A stretch of DNA of 21,808 nt from Deltaproteobacteria bacterium (GCA_021737245.1 JAIPEI010000009.1:1-21808), one strand, 5' to 3'. Counted from the first letter of the stretch, positions 7,200-15,584 are shown. The notes: generated by a model not told the origin, from the letters alone. Numbers and translations are program-made.

Positions 7200-7294
7200 G
7201 TGCCCATATAAACGAACCTTGGGCATTGCTGCGTTTCCAGGAACCTCGCTGATCGACGATGGGATTGGCAAAAAAGACCCTTCTGGATGGAAAC
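7200..7294 (-). repeat. Dispersed ~100-bp repeat, copy 2 (inverted relative to copy 1)
   Basis: This is the reverse-complement partner of 535-635. It begins with the last base of the CPBP-protease stop codon and ends about 20 bases before the putative tRNA-Ala promoter. Compared with copy 1 it lacks a TTGT insertion and one A. With the promoter it fills the 178-bp gap between the tRNA and the protease gene; no coding potential was seen there. Confidence 0.85.
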
Positions 7295-7902
7295 TAGCGA
7301 AAAAGCCAGAACGGGGACAGAAAAATGATCAGGTTGCCGAACACGTGGAGCAGGATGGGCGCCAGGACGGTCTTCTCCTTTTCATAACCCGCGCAGAAGA
7401 CAAGGCTTCCGAAAAACGGCGCCAGGAACTGCCCGCCGAAGGGGAGATGGAGAGCGGCGAACCCGCCCGAGACCGCGCCCGCGGCGGAAAGGGCGGACAG
7501 GCGAAGGCGGAGGAACCGGTAGATCAGCCCCCGGAACACGAGCTCTTCGGCGACAGGTGAAGCGATCGAGGTGGTGAAAAGAAAGAGAGCCCAGCCGGGG
7601 GCCGGCGGGGTCGCGCGGCGGGGAAGGCCGAAGACGGGCAGGCGGAGCAGGTGAAACCAGGCAAGGAGAGCCGCCATGCCGATTGCGGAAGCCGCAAAGG
7701 CGAGGACGACGGACTTGACCAGGGCCGGTCGGTTCTGCGGACCCTGAAATGACCAGGGGCCCAGGAAAAAAAGGAGCATGGCCTCGGCCGACCTCGCGAT
7801 TCCGAGGAGAAGGAACGGATCCATGGGCACGACCGGCCGGGAGACCCAGGCCGCAGCCTCCATCAGGAGAACGGCCGCGATCAGGGTCCCGCCCTGTTTC
7901 AC
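7294..7902 (-). CDS. CPBP-family intramembrane metalloprotease
   Basis: A 202-aa, strongly hydrophobic protein of the CPBP (Abi/Rce1-like) family, proteases that cut within or beside membranes. The three family motifs are present in order: EELVFRG (residues 119-125, the EExxxR motif), FAALH (148-152, FxxxH) and HVFGN (186-190, HxxxN). About five or six membrane segments surround them. The GTG start at 7902-7900 overlaps the TGA of the preceding gene (GTGA), a coupling arrangement; the next in-frame ATG would remove 13 residues and part of the first membrane segment. No strong ribosome site is seen, in keeping with coupling. It is the last gene of the run that begins with gspF. Substrate unknown. 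Confidence 0.88.
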   Translation of the reverse strand: MKQGGTLIAAVLLMEAAAWVSRPVVPMDPFLLLGIARSAEAMLLFFLGPWSFQGPQNRPALVKSVVLAFAASAIGMAALLAWFHLLRLPVFGLPRRATPPAPGWALFLFTTSIASPVAEELVFRGLIYRFLRLRLSALSAAGAVSGGFAALHLPFGGQFLAPFFGSLVFCAGYEKEKTVLAPILLHVFGNLIIFLSPFWLFR

Positions 7903-9317
7903 ATTCGGTGCGGGATCGTGCCAGACCTCAGAAACGCGGAAAAGAGGATGCATTTCACGTACCAGTTGGGATCCTTGATCAGCAGGGGGAGCAGATGTTC
8001 GAAACTGTTCTTCCCGAGAAGACGGTAGAGGGAGAGCCCTGCGGCATATCGTACGTTGGGGGAGGGATCCTCGAGCAGGCTTATGAGTCTTCGCTCGTGC
8101 GCGGAATCCATGGGAGCATATGCCAGGAGCTTGGCTCCCCAGTAGCGGAGGGCCGTGGAATCGGACCGGGTGAACTGTCGGATCGCCGGAACGAGCTCCG
8201 CGGGGACGTCGCGCCGCTCGTAGAGGTCGTAAGCCAAACCCAGGGCGGAATCGAGGTCCGCGGGGACCTTGCCGTCCGTTGCAGCGGTTCGGGATGCGCC
8301 GACGAAACTGACGGCGCCGATGCCGATCACCAGGCCGATGCCGATCGAAAGGCTCATCACCAGAAAGGGCTTGCGGCGCTTCGTGATCATCCTGAGGGCG
8401 AAAAAAGGCAGCATGAGCAGGCCGGCCGGAAAGGCATACAGAGAGATCCGGTTCAGGGTTTTGAACCCGTTCATGCTGAAGAGCGATTGGGCGGCCTCGC
8501 GGATCGCCTCCTCGCTCACCTCGGGCAGGGGCTTCCGGTCCCCATACCGGTTCACCATCTCGTGGCCGTTGTCTCGTCGCTCCACGCGGTGGTCTGCGTT
8601 CCGTTTGACGGAAGGGTTCCCGCTCAGGACGAGGCCCCTGCCCAGGTGATGGAAGGGGGACTTGAATCCCTCCTGGAAGACGAGACCTTCGTAGATCCCC
8701 GACGCCGGCGAGATCACGGCGGCGGCAAGTGGGGAGTAGGTGTAGTAGTAGGACACCACCTGATTTCCGATCCGCGAATCGAACAAAAGACGGTCCCGGG
8801 TCTTGATGAAGAAGTTTTCCCCGGCCGCCAGGACCAGGGAGGAGGAGAGCACCGCACCCACAAAAAGGATGACGGCCACATCCGACCAGGATGCGTGGAT
8901 GCGCACGTTCAGTGTAATGAAGAAAAATGCGCCGAACGAGAGCGCGGTGACAAAGGGGAAAGAGAGGGCGATCCGGTCCGTGTGGGTGAATGCGACGAGT
9001 CCTGCGATCACGAGAAGAAAAAAGGCCGCCCTGTGCCACGGTCTCTTCAGGCACAGGGAAAAGAGCTGCACAACGGCGAGGATCAGCCCCAGGAGGATCA
9101 GATAGAAGAAGGCGCTCTTGAGCACGAAGAAGGGGCCCAGGTCGTTCAGATACGCTGTCCCGGGGACCGCCAGGAACTTGAGGGACTCCAGGGCCTCCTG
9201 CCGCTCGATCAGGACCTGGAGCTCCTTCCGCACGAGGTTGAAAAAGTAGGCCCCGTAAAGACCGAGGGTCAGGAGAAGACCGAGGAGGACGGAGAGGATG
9301 GAATCGCGCTTTTTCAT
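7899..9317 (-). CDS. Multi-pass membrane protein with HEAT-like C-terminal repeats
   Basis: 472 aa; function not recognised. Visible parts are about seven hydrophobic segments (near 7-28, 64-88, 96-112, 117-135, 145-165, 290-310 and 318-340), a polar stretch at about 170-285 between the fifth and sixth that is probably one large loop, and a C-terminal 355-465 region with helix pairs resembling HEAT/armadillo repeats, including the typical EDPSPNVRYAAGLSL and KDPNWYVKCILF. The ATG at 9317-9315 starts a normal membrane N-terminus (MKKRDS...). It lies 11 bases after the gspE stop, and its own stop overlaps the next gene's start. Its position suggests expression with the secretion operon and a partnership with the CPBP protease; that is inference. 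HEAT-like repeats usually mediate protein contacts. Confidence 0.8.
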   Translation of the reverse strand: MKKRDSILSVLLGLLLTLGLYGAYFFNLVRKELQVLIERQEALESLKFLAVPGTAYLNDLGPFFVLKSAFFYLILLGLILAVVQLFSLCLKRPWHRAAFFLLVIAGLVAFTHTDRIALSFPFVTALSFGAFFFITLNVRIHASWSDVAVILFVGAVLSSSLVLAAGENFFIKTRDRLLFDSRIGNQVVSYYYTYSPLAAAVISPASGIYEGLVFQEGFKSPFHHLGRGLVLSGNPSVKRNADHRVERRDNGHEMVNRYGDRKPLPEVSEEAIREAAQSLFSMNGFKTLNRISLYAFPAGLLMLPFFALRMITKRRKPFLVMSLSIGIGLVIGIGAVSFVGASRTAATDGKVPADLDSALGLAYDLYERRDVPAELVPAIRQFTRSDSTALRYWGAKLLAYAPMDSAHERRLISLLEDPSPNVRYAAGLSLYRLLGKNSFEHLLPLLIKDPNWYVKCILFSAFLRSGTIPHRM

Positions 9318-9328
9318 GCTCGAACCCG

Positions 9329-11023
9329 TCAAACCTGGGTGACCCGCAAGACCTCCTCCGGCGTGCTGATTCCCCGGATGACCTTGTCGGCCCCTTCCTG
9401 GCGCAGGGTGCGCATGCCTTCTGCAACGGCCACCTGCTTGAGGGCATTGGAATCGGAGGTGGTCAGGATCACCTGCTTGATCTTTTCGCTGATCTTCATG
9501 ATCTCGAACACGCCCAGTCTGCCCAGGTAACCGGTGTCGAGGCACTTTTCGCACCCTTTGCCTTCATTGAGTGCCGTCCGGTCCAGGTCCGCCTCGCTGA
9601 CGGAGAGCTCCTTCATCACGTCGGCGCTCATGTCCACGGGTTGCTTGCAGTAGGGGCAGATGGTCCGGATCAGACGCTGCGCCACGATGGCCAGTACCGA
9701 CGAGGTGATGAGAAAAGGCTCGATGCCCATGTCGATGAGCCGTGTCACGGCGGAGGCCGCGTCGTTCGTGTGCAGGGTCGAAAAGACCAGGTGGCCGGTG
9801 AGTGCGGCCTGGATGGCGATCTCGGCCGTCTCCAGGTCCCGGATCTCTCCCACCAGGATCACGTCGGGGTCCTGCCGGACAATGGTCCGCAGTCCGTTAG
9901 CAAACGTGAGCCCCACCTTGCGGTTGACCGGGACCTGTCCGATTCCGGGAATCTGGTACTCGACCGGATCCTCGATGGTGATCACGTTTTTCTCCGGGGT
10001 GTTGATCTCGGAGAGCGCGGCGTAGAGCGTCGTTGTCTTCCCGCTTCCCGTGGGCCCGGTCACGAGAATGATGCCGTGTGAAAGGGTGATCAGGCTGCGG
10101 ATCCGGGCCAGCTGGTTTTCCGGGATGCCGAGCTCGTGGAGCTCGAACAGGCGGGAGCTCTTGTCCAGGAGACGCAGGACCGCCCGCTCTCCGTAGACCG
10201 TGGGCAGGGTAGAGACACGGATGTCGATGTTCTTGTCGCCCACGCGGATCTCGATCCGCCCGTCCTGGGGGACTCGCTTCTCGGCGATGTTGAGGCCGGA
10301 CATGACCTTGATGCGGGAGATGATCGCAGGATGGAGCCGCTTGGGCGGGGCGAACATCGGATAGAGGAGCCCGTCGATGCGAAACCGGACCGCCAGCTCC
10401 TGCTGGTAGGGCTCGATGTGGATGTCGCTGGCCCGGTTCTTGACCGCCTTGGAGAACATGAGGTTGACGAACTTGATCACCGGCGCTTCGGAGGTGTCCT
10501 CGAGGAGGTCGGTGGTTTCCTCGATCTCTGCGAAGATCTTCTCGCTTTCATCCTCGTCGATGTCCTTGAACACCTGCTCGGCCGTGTGGGGGCCCTCTTC
10601 AAAGGTCAGGTTCACGGCCTTGATGATCTCGGTTTCCGGTGCGAGGACGGTTTCCACGAACCCCAGGTTCATGCTCCGGGTGATGTGGTCGATGGTCTCA
10701 TAGTCAAAGGGATCGTTGACCGCAATGACGGGGGGGAGATCCCCGTTCCCGAGAGGCACGGCCTTCCGCTGCTTCAGAAAGGAGACGCTCAACCTGGCGG
10801 AGAGCTCCGGGGCGATCATGGAGGAAGGGATCCGATCCAGCACCCGGAGCCCCAGGAGCGCGGCAAACGCCTTTAAAAGGGTTTCCTCGTCCAGAATGGC
10901 TTCGGCCTTGATGCGTGCGGAGAGCGACTCCTCACCTGCGACATCCAGCGTCTGGATTGCGCGGATGCGTTCGGCTTCCACACCGAGGTCGTTTTGCAGA
11001 ATGTCGGTCAGCTCGGTAATCAT
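9329..11023 (-). CDS. gspE: Type II secretion ATPase GspE
   Basis: Cytoplasmic hexameric ATPase that drives pseudopilus assembly; 564 aa. The N-terminal part to about 150 is of the MshEN/GspE-N type that docks on GspL. The catalytic half shows Walker A GPTGSGKTTTL (323-333), the Asp box IEDPVEYQ (350-357), Walker B DVILVGEIRD (387-396), and the His box HLVFSTLHTNDA. The tetracysteine zinc site is CPYC (456-459) and CEKC (491-494), which with GspC, L, M and N points to secretion rather than pili. The ATG at 11023-11021 has only a weak GAG upstream. The gene is separated from gspD by a palindromic element, and a membrane-protein gene follows by 11 bases. Confidence 0.97.
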   Translation of the reverse strand: MITELTDILQNDLGVEAERIRAIQTLDVAGEESLSARIKAEAILDEETLLKAFAALLGLRVLDRIPSSMIAPELSARLSVSFLKQRKAVPLGNGDLPPVIAVNDPFDYETIDHITRSMNLGFVETVLAPETEIIKAVNLTFEEGPHTAEQVFKDIDEDESEKIFAEIEETTDLLEDTSEAPVIKFVNLMFSKAVKNRASDIHIEPYQQELAVRFRIDGLLYPMFAPPKRLHPAIISRIKVMSGLNIAEKRVPQDGRIEIRVGDKNIDIRVSTLPTVYGERAVLRLLDKSSRLFELHELGIPENQLARIRSLITLSHGIILVTGPTGSGKTTTLYAALSEINTPEKNVITIEDPVEYQIPGIGQVPVNRKVGLTFANGLRTIVRQDPDVILVGEIRDLETAEIAIQAALTGHLVFSTLHTNDAASAVTRLIDMGIEPFLITSSVLAIVAQRLIRTICPYCKQPVDMSADVMKELSVSEADLDRTALNEGKGCEKCLDTGYLGRLGVFEIMKISEKIKQVILTTSDSNALKQVAVAEGMRTLRQEGADKVIRGISTPEEVLRVTQV

Positions 11024-11040
11024 AAGGTCATCTCAGATAA

Positions 11041-11173
11041 GGGGACGTACTTAAATAATTCAATAACTCATCATCCGTATAGTTATAGAAACCAGGGCAA
11101 GATCCTGGATGACCATCAAGAACAAAACGTCTCTCTGGGAAACCGAGTTATTGAATTATTTAAGTACATCCCC
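11041..11173. mobile_element. 133-bp MITE-like element with 29-bp inverted ends
   Basis: The left arm 11041-11069 and right arm 11145-11173 are reverse complements over 29 bases with one mismatch; each outer end reads GGGGAYGTACTTAAATAATT. The 75-base centre holds a smaller hairpin (CCAGG 11092-11096 with CCTGG 11104-11108). There is no coding capacity. The arms are AT-rich in a GC-rich operon, and no clear target duplication was seen. It resembles non-autonomous palindromic elements moved by IS200/RAYT-type transposases; that link is from memory and not verified. It fills the gspD-gspE gap and would fold into a long stem in the operon mRNA. Confidence 0.8.
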
Positions 11174-11181
11174 TGTGTTTT

Positions 11182-13224
11182 CTAGTCCTCGGGGGTCGGG
11201 GTCGGGGCCGGTTCCTGCTCCGGGGCCGTTTTGTTCTTGTTGAACCAGGGCTGCTCCCCGCTCACGGTTCCCTCGAATCGGGAGGACTCGTCGTCCATGT
11301 GCTTCTTTTTCTCGATGCTGAGGGCGTCCGCTTCGCCTTTGCTTTCGATCACCCGGGGGCTGATGAAGACGAGCAGGTTGGTCCGGTTGTCGTTGACCGA
11401 GATGCTCTTGAACCCCCAGCCGGCGAACGGCATGCCGCCCAGACAGGGCACCTGCCCCTTGGAAAAATCGCGCTGCGACTCGATGAGCCCGCCGATCACC
11501 ACGATGTGACCGTTGAACACCTCAACCGTGGTGGTAATGGCCCGCTTCCGCGTGATGGGCTGGGTCTCGGTGACCGACCCGCTGATGCGGTTCACCTCCT
11601 GGTTGATCTCGAGGCGGATCTTGCCCTGCTGGTTGATGTGGGGGGTGATCTCGAGAATGATGCCCACGTCCCGGTAGTCGATGTTCTGAGAGGTGCCTCC
11701 GCCCTCGAGCACGGTCTCGGTGGTCTGAAACGGGCGGTTCTCCGAGATGTTGATGTTGGCGGTCTGGTTGTTCAGGGTCAGGAGCTGGGGCCTGGAGAGG
11801 ACGTTCACTGTGTCCAGGCTCTCCACGGCCCGGATCAGCACACCCAGAGAGGGGAACACAAAGTCCCCGATGGAGACGCTCTCTCCGAGCATGCCCAGGG
11901 AAAAACCGGAGCCCAGGGCTACGGCGCCTGATCCGGCGCTCAGCAGGCTGTCCAGGGCTCCGCTGTTCTCGCTCCCGCCGAGCACGCCCACGCGGGCCTC
12001 GCTCGAAAAGGGGTGGCCCACGTCCTCCAGGGCCGACCACTCGGACCCGAACCGGAACTCCTCGTTCGGCGAGACCTCCATGATCAGGGCCTCGAGGAAC
12101 ACCTGCTTTCTCGGGATGTCCAGCTTGCGAATCATCTCCTCGATGGCATTGTAGTCGTCCGGCTTGGCGTAAACCACCAGGCTGTTGGTGCTCTTGTCCG
12201 CGGTGATGGAGATCTCTTTTCCCAGCGCCGTGAACGTGCCGCCCGTCACGGTGCCGCCGGCCTCGGTCCGCCGCCCCTCCTCGTCCGGCGGCCGGGCCGG
12301 CTCGGCGGCCGCAGTCCGGGAGCCGGCGACCTGGGTCTGGGTCAGGATCTGGACCATCTCCTCGGCGTCCGCGTTCTCCCGGTAGTACACATTCAGCAGG
12401 TTCTTGCCTTCGGGTGTGGGCCGGTCCATCTTGGCGAGCACGCTTCGAATCTCCATGGCCACCTCGGGCGGGGCTACGGAGATCATGGCATTCACGCGTT
12501 CCAGGGGGATCAGCTTGAAAAACTTCTGCTGCATTCCCTTGCGGTCTTTCCCGTAACGGGCCTCCAGGACCTCGGTGATCTGGCTCGAGACCGTGGAAGG
12601 GGCGGAGTACTTGAGCTCCAATCGCTCCACGATCATGTCAGACAGGTCCACGTCGATTTCATCGAGGAGCTTGTCCACCTTTTTGATGTTGCTCTTGTAG
12701 TCCGTGATGATGAGGAGATCGTTGTTCGGTGAGACCAGGATGGTCGCTATCCTGGAGAGGAGCGGCTTGACCAGGGCCTGCAGAGCCGTGGCCTCCAGAT
12801 ACTTGAGAGGGACGATCTGGGTGATGAACTGATCCTCGGCTTCCAGGACCTTCCTCGTGTGGATGGGCAGCTCGTATCCCGTCATGTTCTGGGCCGGCAC
12901 CACCTTGGTCACCTCGCCCGATTCCACCAGGGCGAACCCGTTCACCGCCAGAACGGACTTGAAGACATCGTATGCCTGCCGGGTGGTGAGCTTCTTCGGC
13001 GAGATCACGGTCACCTTGCCCCGGACGTTGTTGTCGATGATGAAGTTCCTGCCGGTGAGCTCGCTGATCACCCGGATGAACAGCCGAATGTCCACGTCGT
13101 CGAAGTCGAGCGCGACCTCCTTGACCTCCTGCTGGGCCGCGGCCTGAGAAGGCAGCCATGCCGGCAACCAACATGTGAACAGGAACAGGAGAAGAGGCAG
13201 AAAGGGCGTCGCTGCTTTCTTCAT
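11182..13224 (-). CDS. gspD: Type II secretion secretin GspD
   Basis: Forms the outer-membrane secretin channel; 680 aa. A Sec signal peptide covers about residues 1-30 (basic start, hydrophobic core, AAA cleavage area). The periplasmic domains follow: N0 at about 35-105 (VDIRLFIRVISELTGRNFI), N1 at 130-190, N2 at 195-265, N3 at 270-365 with an inserted Pro/Glu-rich stretch near 302-325, then the secretin domain at about 370-630 with VNVLSRPQLLTLNN and VPCLGGMPFAGWGF. The tail is low-complexity (acidic and PTPTPED), perhaps a pilotin-binding end. The ATG at 13224-13222 has AAGGTGAGG just upstream and lies 2 bases after the gspC stop. No lipobox is seen in the signal peptide. Confidence 0.97.
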   Translation of the reverse strand: MKKAATPFLPLLLFLFTCWLPAWLPSQAAAQQEVKEVALDFDDVDIRLFIRVISELTGRNFIIDNNVRGKVTVISPKKLTTRQAYDVFKSVLAVNGFALVESGEVTKVVPAQNMTGYELPIHTRKVLEAEDQFITQIVPLKYLEATALQALVKPLLSRIATILVSPNNDLLIITDYKSNIKKVDKLLDEIDVDLSDMIVERLELKYSAPSTVSSQITEVLEARYGKDRKGMQQKFFKLIPLERVNAMISVAPPEVAMEIRSVLAKMDRPTPEGKNLLNVYYRENADAEEMVQILTQTQVAGSRTAAAEPARPPDEEGRRTEAGGTVTGGTFTALGKEISITADKSTNSLVVYAKPDDYNAIEEMIRKLDIPRKQVFLEALIMEVSPNEEFRFGSEWSALEDVGHPFSSEARVGVLGGSENSGALDSLLSAGSGAVALGSGFSLGMLGESVSIGDFVFPSLGVLIRAVESLDTVNVLSRPQLLTLNNQTANINISENRPFQTTETVLEGGGTSQNIDYRDVGIILEITPHINQQGKIRLEINQEVNRISGSVTETQPITRKRAITTTVEVFNGHIVVIGGLIESQRDFSKGQVPCLGGMPFAGWGFKSISVNDNRTNLLVFISPRVIESKGEADALSIEKKKHMDDESSRFEGTVSGEQPWFNKNKTAPEQEPAPTPTPED

Positions 13225-13226
13225 GA

Positions 13227-14108
13227 TTACCTCACCTTGAAGTTTAGGGTTGTGGGCTGACCGTTTCGAACGAGCCCGATGCCGAAGAAGCTGCTGTCCT
13301 TGAGCGTGTTGTAGAGGCGCATGACATCTTCCGCCGTGCGGATTTCCTGACCGTTCACGCTGCGGATAATGTCCCCTTCCTTGAATCCCATGGTCTTGAG
13401 GATGCTGTCGCTCTTGATGTTGCTCACCTGGAAGCCGGCCGGCTTGCCGTCCTCGAAGTGAGGCTTCACGCGCACGGTGGACATGATCTGGGCGATGTTG
13501 TTGACGCTTTGGGCGACGAAGTCCTTGCTGATCTTGTAGGTCTCCACGCCTCCCGGGCTTTCGGCCGCGCCCCCCTCGATGGACCGGTCCTCCGCCCGAA
13601 TCTTCTCGATTCCCATGATCAGCCGTTCGTTCTTGCCGTTGATGTTCAGCACCACCTGGTTCCTGAGAATCATGACGACCTCGGCGTTGCGAAGCTTCTC
13701 CCCGACGGTGTATTTGTCCTGCTTGCCGCTCTGGTTGTCCATGATGACGGCCCAGGATTTGTCTCCTTCGTGAATGATCGTCCCGATCAATGTGCAGTTC
13801 AGCGTGGTGAGGGCGAGCTGATCGATCTGGGCCATGAGCTTCTGCCGGCGGTCCAGCTCATCCTCCTGGACCTTGACGGAGAAGAGGTTTCTTTCCCACA
13901 CGGCCCGGTAGAAGTCCAGGGGGTGGTCGGTTCTGGGACCGGCATCAATGGATGCGGCCTCTTCCACGAACGGCGGCGCCAGGCGGGCCGTAGTCCAGTT
14001 CGTGTAGAACACGACGAGGGTACTGATCAGATAGACCCCCAGCGTCACGGTGATGAACTGCCCGAGATAGCGGACCTTGCCGGATTGGGCGATGGCTGCG
14101 AAATCCAT
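13227..14108 (-). CDS. gspC: Type II secretion inner-membrane protein GspC
   Basis: Links the inner-membrane platform to the secretin; 293 aa. A short cytoplasmic start precedes one membrane segment at about 15-36; the periplasmic homology region at about 66-165 begins with YRAVWERNLFSV, and a PDZ domain at about 195-293 includes GFKEGDIIRSVNGQEI. The ATG at 14108-14106 was preferred over the GTG six bases earlier because AAGGGG lies 5 bases before the ATG but abuts the GTG. It starts 2 bases after the gspN stop and stops 2 bases before gspD, so translation is probably coupled. Confidence 0.95.
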   Translation of the reverse strand: MDFAAIAQSGKVRYLGQFITVTLGVYLISTLVVFYTNWTTARLAPPFVEEAASIDAGPRTDHPLDFYRAVWERNLFSVKVQEDELDRRQKLMAQIDQLALTTLNCTLIGTIIHEGDKSWAVIMDNQSGKQDKYTVGEKLRNAEVVMILRNQVVLNINGKNERLIMGIEKIRAEDRSIEGGAAESPGGVETYKISKDFVAQSVNNIAQIMSTVRVKPHFEDGKPAGFQVSNIKSDSILKTMGFKEGDIIRSVNGQEIRTAEDVMRLYNTLKDSSFFGIGLVRNGQPTTLNFKVR

Positions 14109-14110
14109 GC

Positions 14111-14989
14111 TCACCCCTTGATTCTGGCTATGGACGGGCTCTGAAGGGTTCCGCGGACGCGCACGCGAACCGATTGATCCCCCTTGAGCACCTTTTGAAG
14201 AAAGCGGCTCAGAAAGGCGTTCTCCAGGACCATCGGCCCGGGCGTCAGCTCTCCCTGGAGCCGGAGTCGACTGCGGGGCAATGCTTCGCGGAGCACGAGG
14301 TCGCCCTGGAAATGACCGGAAAACGCAGGCCCCTTCATCTCGGCACGGGAAACGTCCAGGGTGCCCTTCTCGAGCGTAAAGGACATGACCAGCGATTCGA
14401 ATGGAATCTCCTCCAGCCCGGGAAGGCCCAGGTTGGCCTCCAAGGCTCCGTTGTCGATCTGAAGCGATCCTTTCCCTTCAGCCCCGGCCGGAGCTTCCAG
14501 ATTTCCTCGAAGATCCAGCTCGGCCGACATTCTGCCCTCGAGCTTGCGGTCCAGAAACGCACCGATGGCGGGGAACCGCTCGAGGGCGAACTCCTCGGTG
14601 TGAAGCTGGAGATAGCCGTCGCGAAGACCGTTTCCGGGAGACATTCCGATCCTGCCCTGAACCGCCCCGCCCGGAGACTTCCCCTGGAATCGGATCGGAA
14701 GATAGCCCCTGAGGAGACCGCTGTAGTCCGGACGCACCTGCAACAAATCCAGCAGACCCCTCAGGTCGGTCTTGCCCGCGGCCACACGGAACCGAACGCC
14801 TCTCAAAACGACCCTGTCAGGAAATGCCGGGTTGCACGCTTCCATATGGAGCGCGATCCGGCCGTCGGACGCCTCCAACACCTTCGCCGCAAGCAGCTTC
14901 TCGAGCGGCATCCTGGCGAATGTCAGTGTCACGAAGAGCACAACTCCGTAAACGGCCAGAAGACCTATAAAGGCGGATTTCCGTTTCAA
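14111..14989 (-). CDS. gspN: Type II secretion protein GspN
   Basis: 292 aa, matching the GspN family of the Desulfobacterota/Leptospira type. One N-terminal membrane segment at about 6-25 is followed by an all-beta periplasmic region rich in short alternating strands (LHMEACNPAFPDRVVLRGVRF-type and GSLQIDNGALEANL-type segments), resembling AsmA-like repeats. The role in secretion is accessory and not well defined. A TTG start at 14989-14987 is needed because no ATG precedes the membrane segment in this frame; CGGGA lies about 8 bases upstream. The ATG a little further up is in another frame. It follows gspM by 52 bases. Confidence 0.88.
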   Translation of the reverse strand: MKRKSAFIGLLAVYGVVLFVTLTFARMPLEKLLAAKVLEASDGRIALHMEACNPAFPDRVVLRGVRFRVAAGKTDLRGLLDLLQVRPDYSGLLRGYLPIRFQGKSPGGAVQGRIGMSPGNGLRDGYLQLHTEEFALERFPAIGAFLDRKLEGRMSAELDLRGNLEAPAGAEGKGSLQIDNGALEANLGLPGLEEIPFESLVMSFTLEKGTLDVSRAEMKGPAFSGHFQGDLVLREALPRSRLRLQGELTPGPMVLENAFLSRFLQKVLKGDQSVRVRVRGTLQSPSIARIKG

Positions 14990-15041
14990 CAGGCTGTCCC
15001 GGCATGCATGGTTGTGGACAATATCAAGATGGTTTTTCCTT

Positions 15042-15584
15042 TCACTTCATTCGTGCCACTGCGGGCTGGAGCACGATGTCCAGGTAGTCCCCTTCCTTGC
15101 GGGCGGAAAGGCGTTTGACATAAACCCCATTGCCGGAAGAACGGATAAGGTACAGGAGCTCGGTCAGCTCCTTCACGGTGACACCGGCCAGCTTGACCTC
15201 CACCCAGTCTTCCTTTCTCATGGCGTCGAGATCCATGGAACCGGGCCGCATGTAGTCCACCCGGTCCATGAGTCCGCTGCCCGCGGCCAGGGATTCCAGG
15301 AGGGAAAACAGGTTGAAGTCAGCGGCCGCATCCGGGTTTCCGGAACGGTTCGCAGCGAGACGCTCGTACCGGGCCACGATCCGCTTCAGCTCGGACAGCT
15401 CGGCCTCCTGGGTCCGAACGGATGCCTCGAGCCGTTCACACGAGGCGTGAAGCGGTTGAAACACGAGCTGAAAGAGCAACAAGGCCCCGAGAACCAGAAC
15501 GCCGATGATCAGGGCCGCTCGATCCCTGCGGCCCAGGGATCGAAATCTATCCTGCAAGCCGGATCGAAAGTTTGAACTCCACAT
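15042..15584 (-). CDS. gspM: Type II secretion protein GspM
   Basis: 180 aa bitopic inner-membrane protein that stabilises GspL. The layout is typical: a basic cytoplasmic start, a membrane segment at about 23-44, a short coiled coil at about 47-78, and a ferredoxin-like periplasmic domain at about 90-175 (WVEVKLAGVTVKELTELLYLI, given as part of one strand-helix unit). The ATG at 15584-15582 has GAGGGGCAGG directly upstream. This start overlaps the 3' end of gspL by 38 bases; a shorter TTG start without such a site is the alternative. GspM is poorly conserved, so identification rests on layout and position between gspL and gspN. Confidence 0.9.
   Translation of the reverse strand: MWSSNFRSGLQDRFRSLGRRDRAALIIGVLVLGALLLFQLVFQPLHASCERLEASVRTQEAELSELKRIVARYERLAANRSGNPDAAADFNLFSLLESLAAGSGLMDRVDYMRPGSMDLDAMRKEDWVEVKLAGVTVKELTELLYLIRSSGNGVYVKRLSARKEGDYLDIVLQPAVARMK

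Noticed and set aside
6975..7271. Upstream extension of hisB to 7271
   Set aside because: The extension reads through tRNA-Ala and the dispersed repeat; HisB starts normally at 6974.
7903..9447. A 717-codon frame ending in the CPBP protease, suggesting a fusion
   Set aside because: The part before 7902 is Pro/Arg-rich shadow sequence of the HEAT-membrane gene in another frame; the family N-terminus and the GTGA overlap place the start at 7902.
7749..9530. A 593-codon plus-strand open frame opposite the membrane-protein and gspE genes
   Set aside because: It is charged low-complexity sequence with no family resemblance, lying opposite well-supported genes; long antisense frames are expected at this GC content. 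The same applies to plus-strand frames opposite dnaG, rpoD, gspD and gspK.
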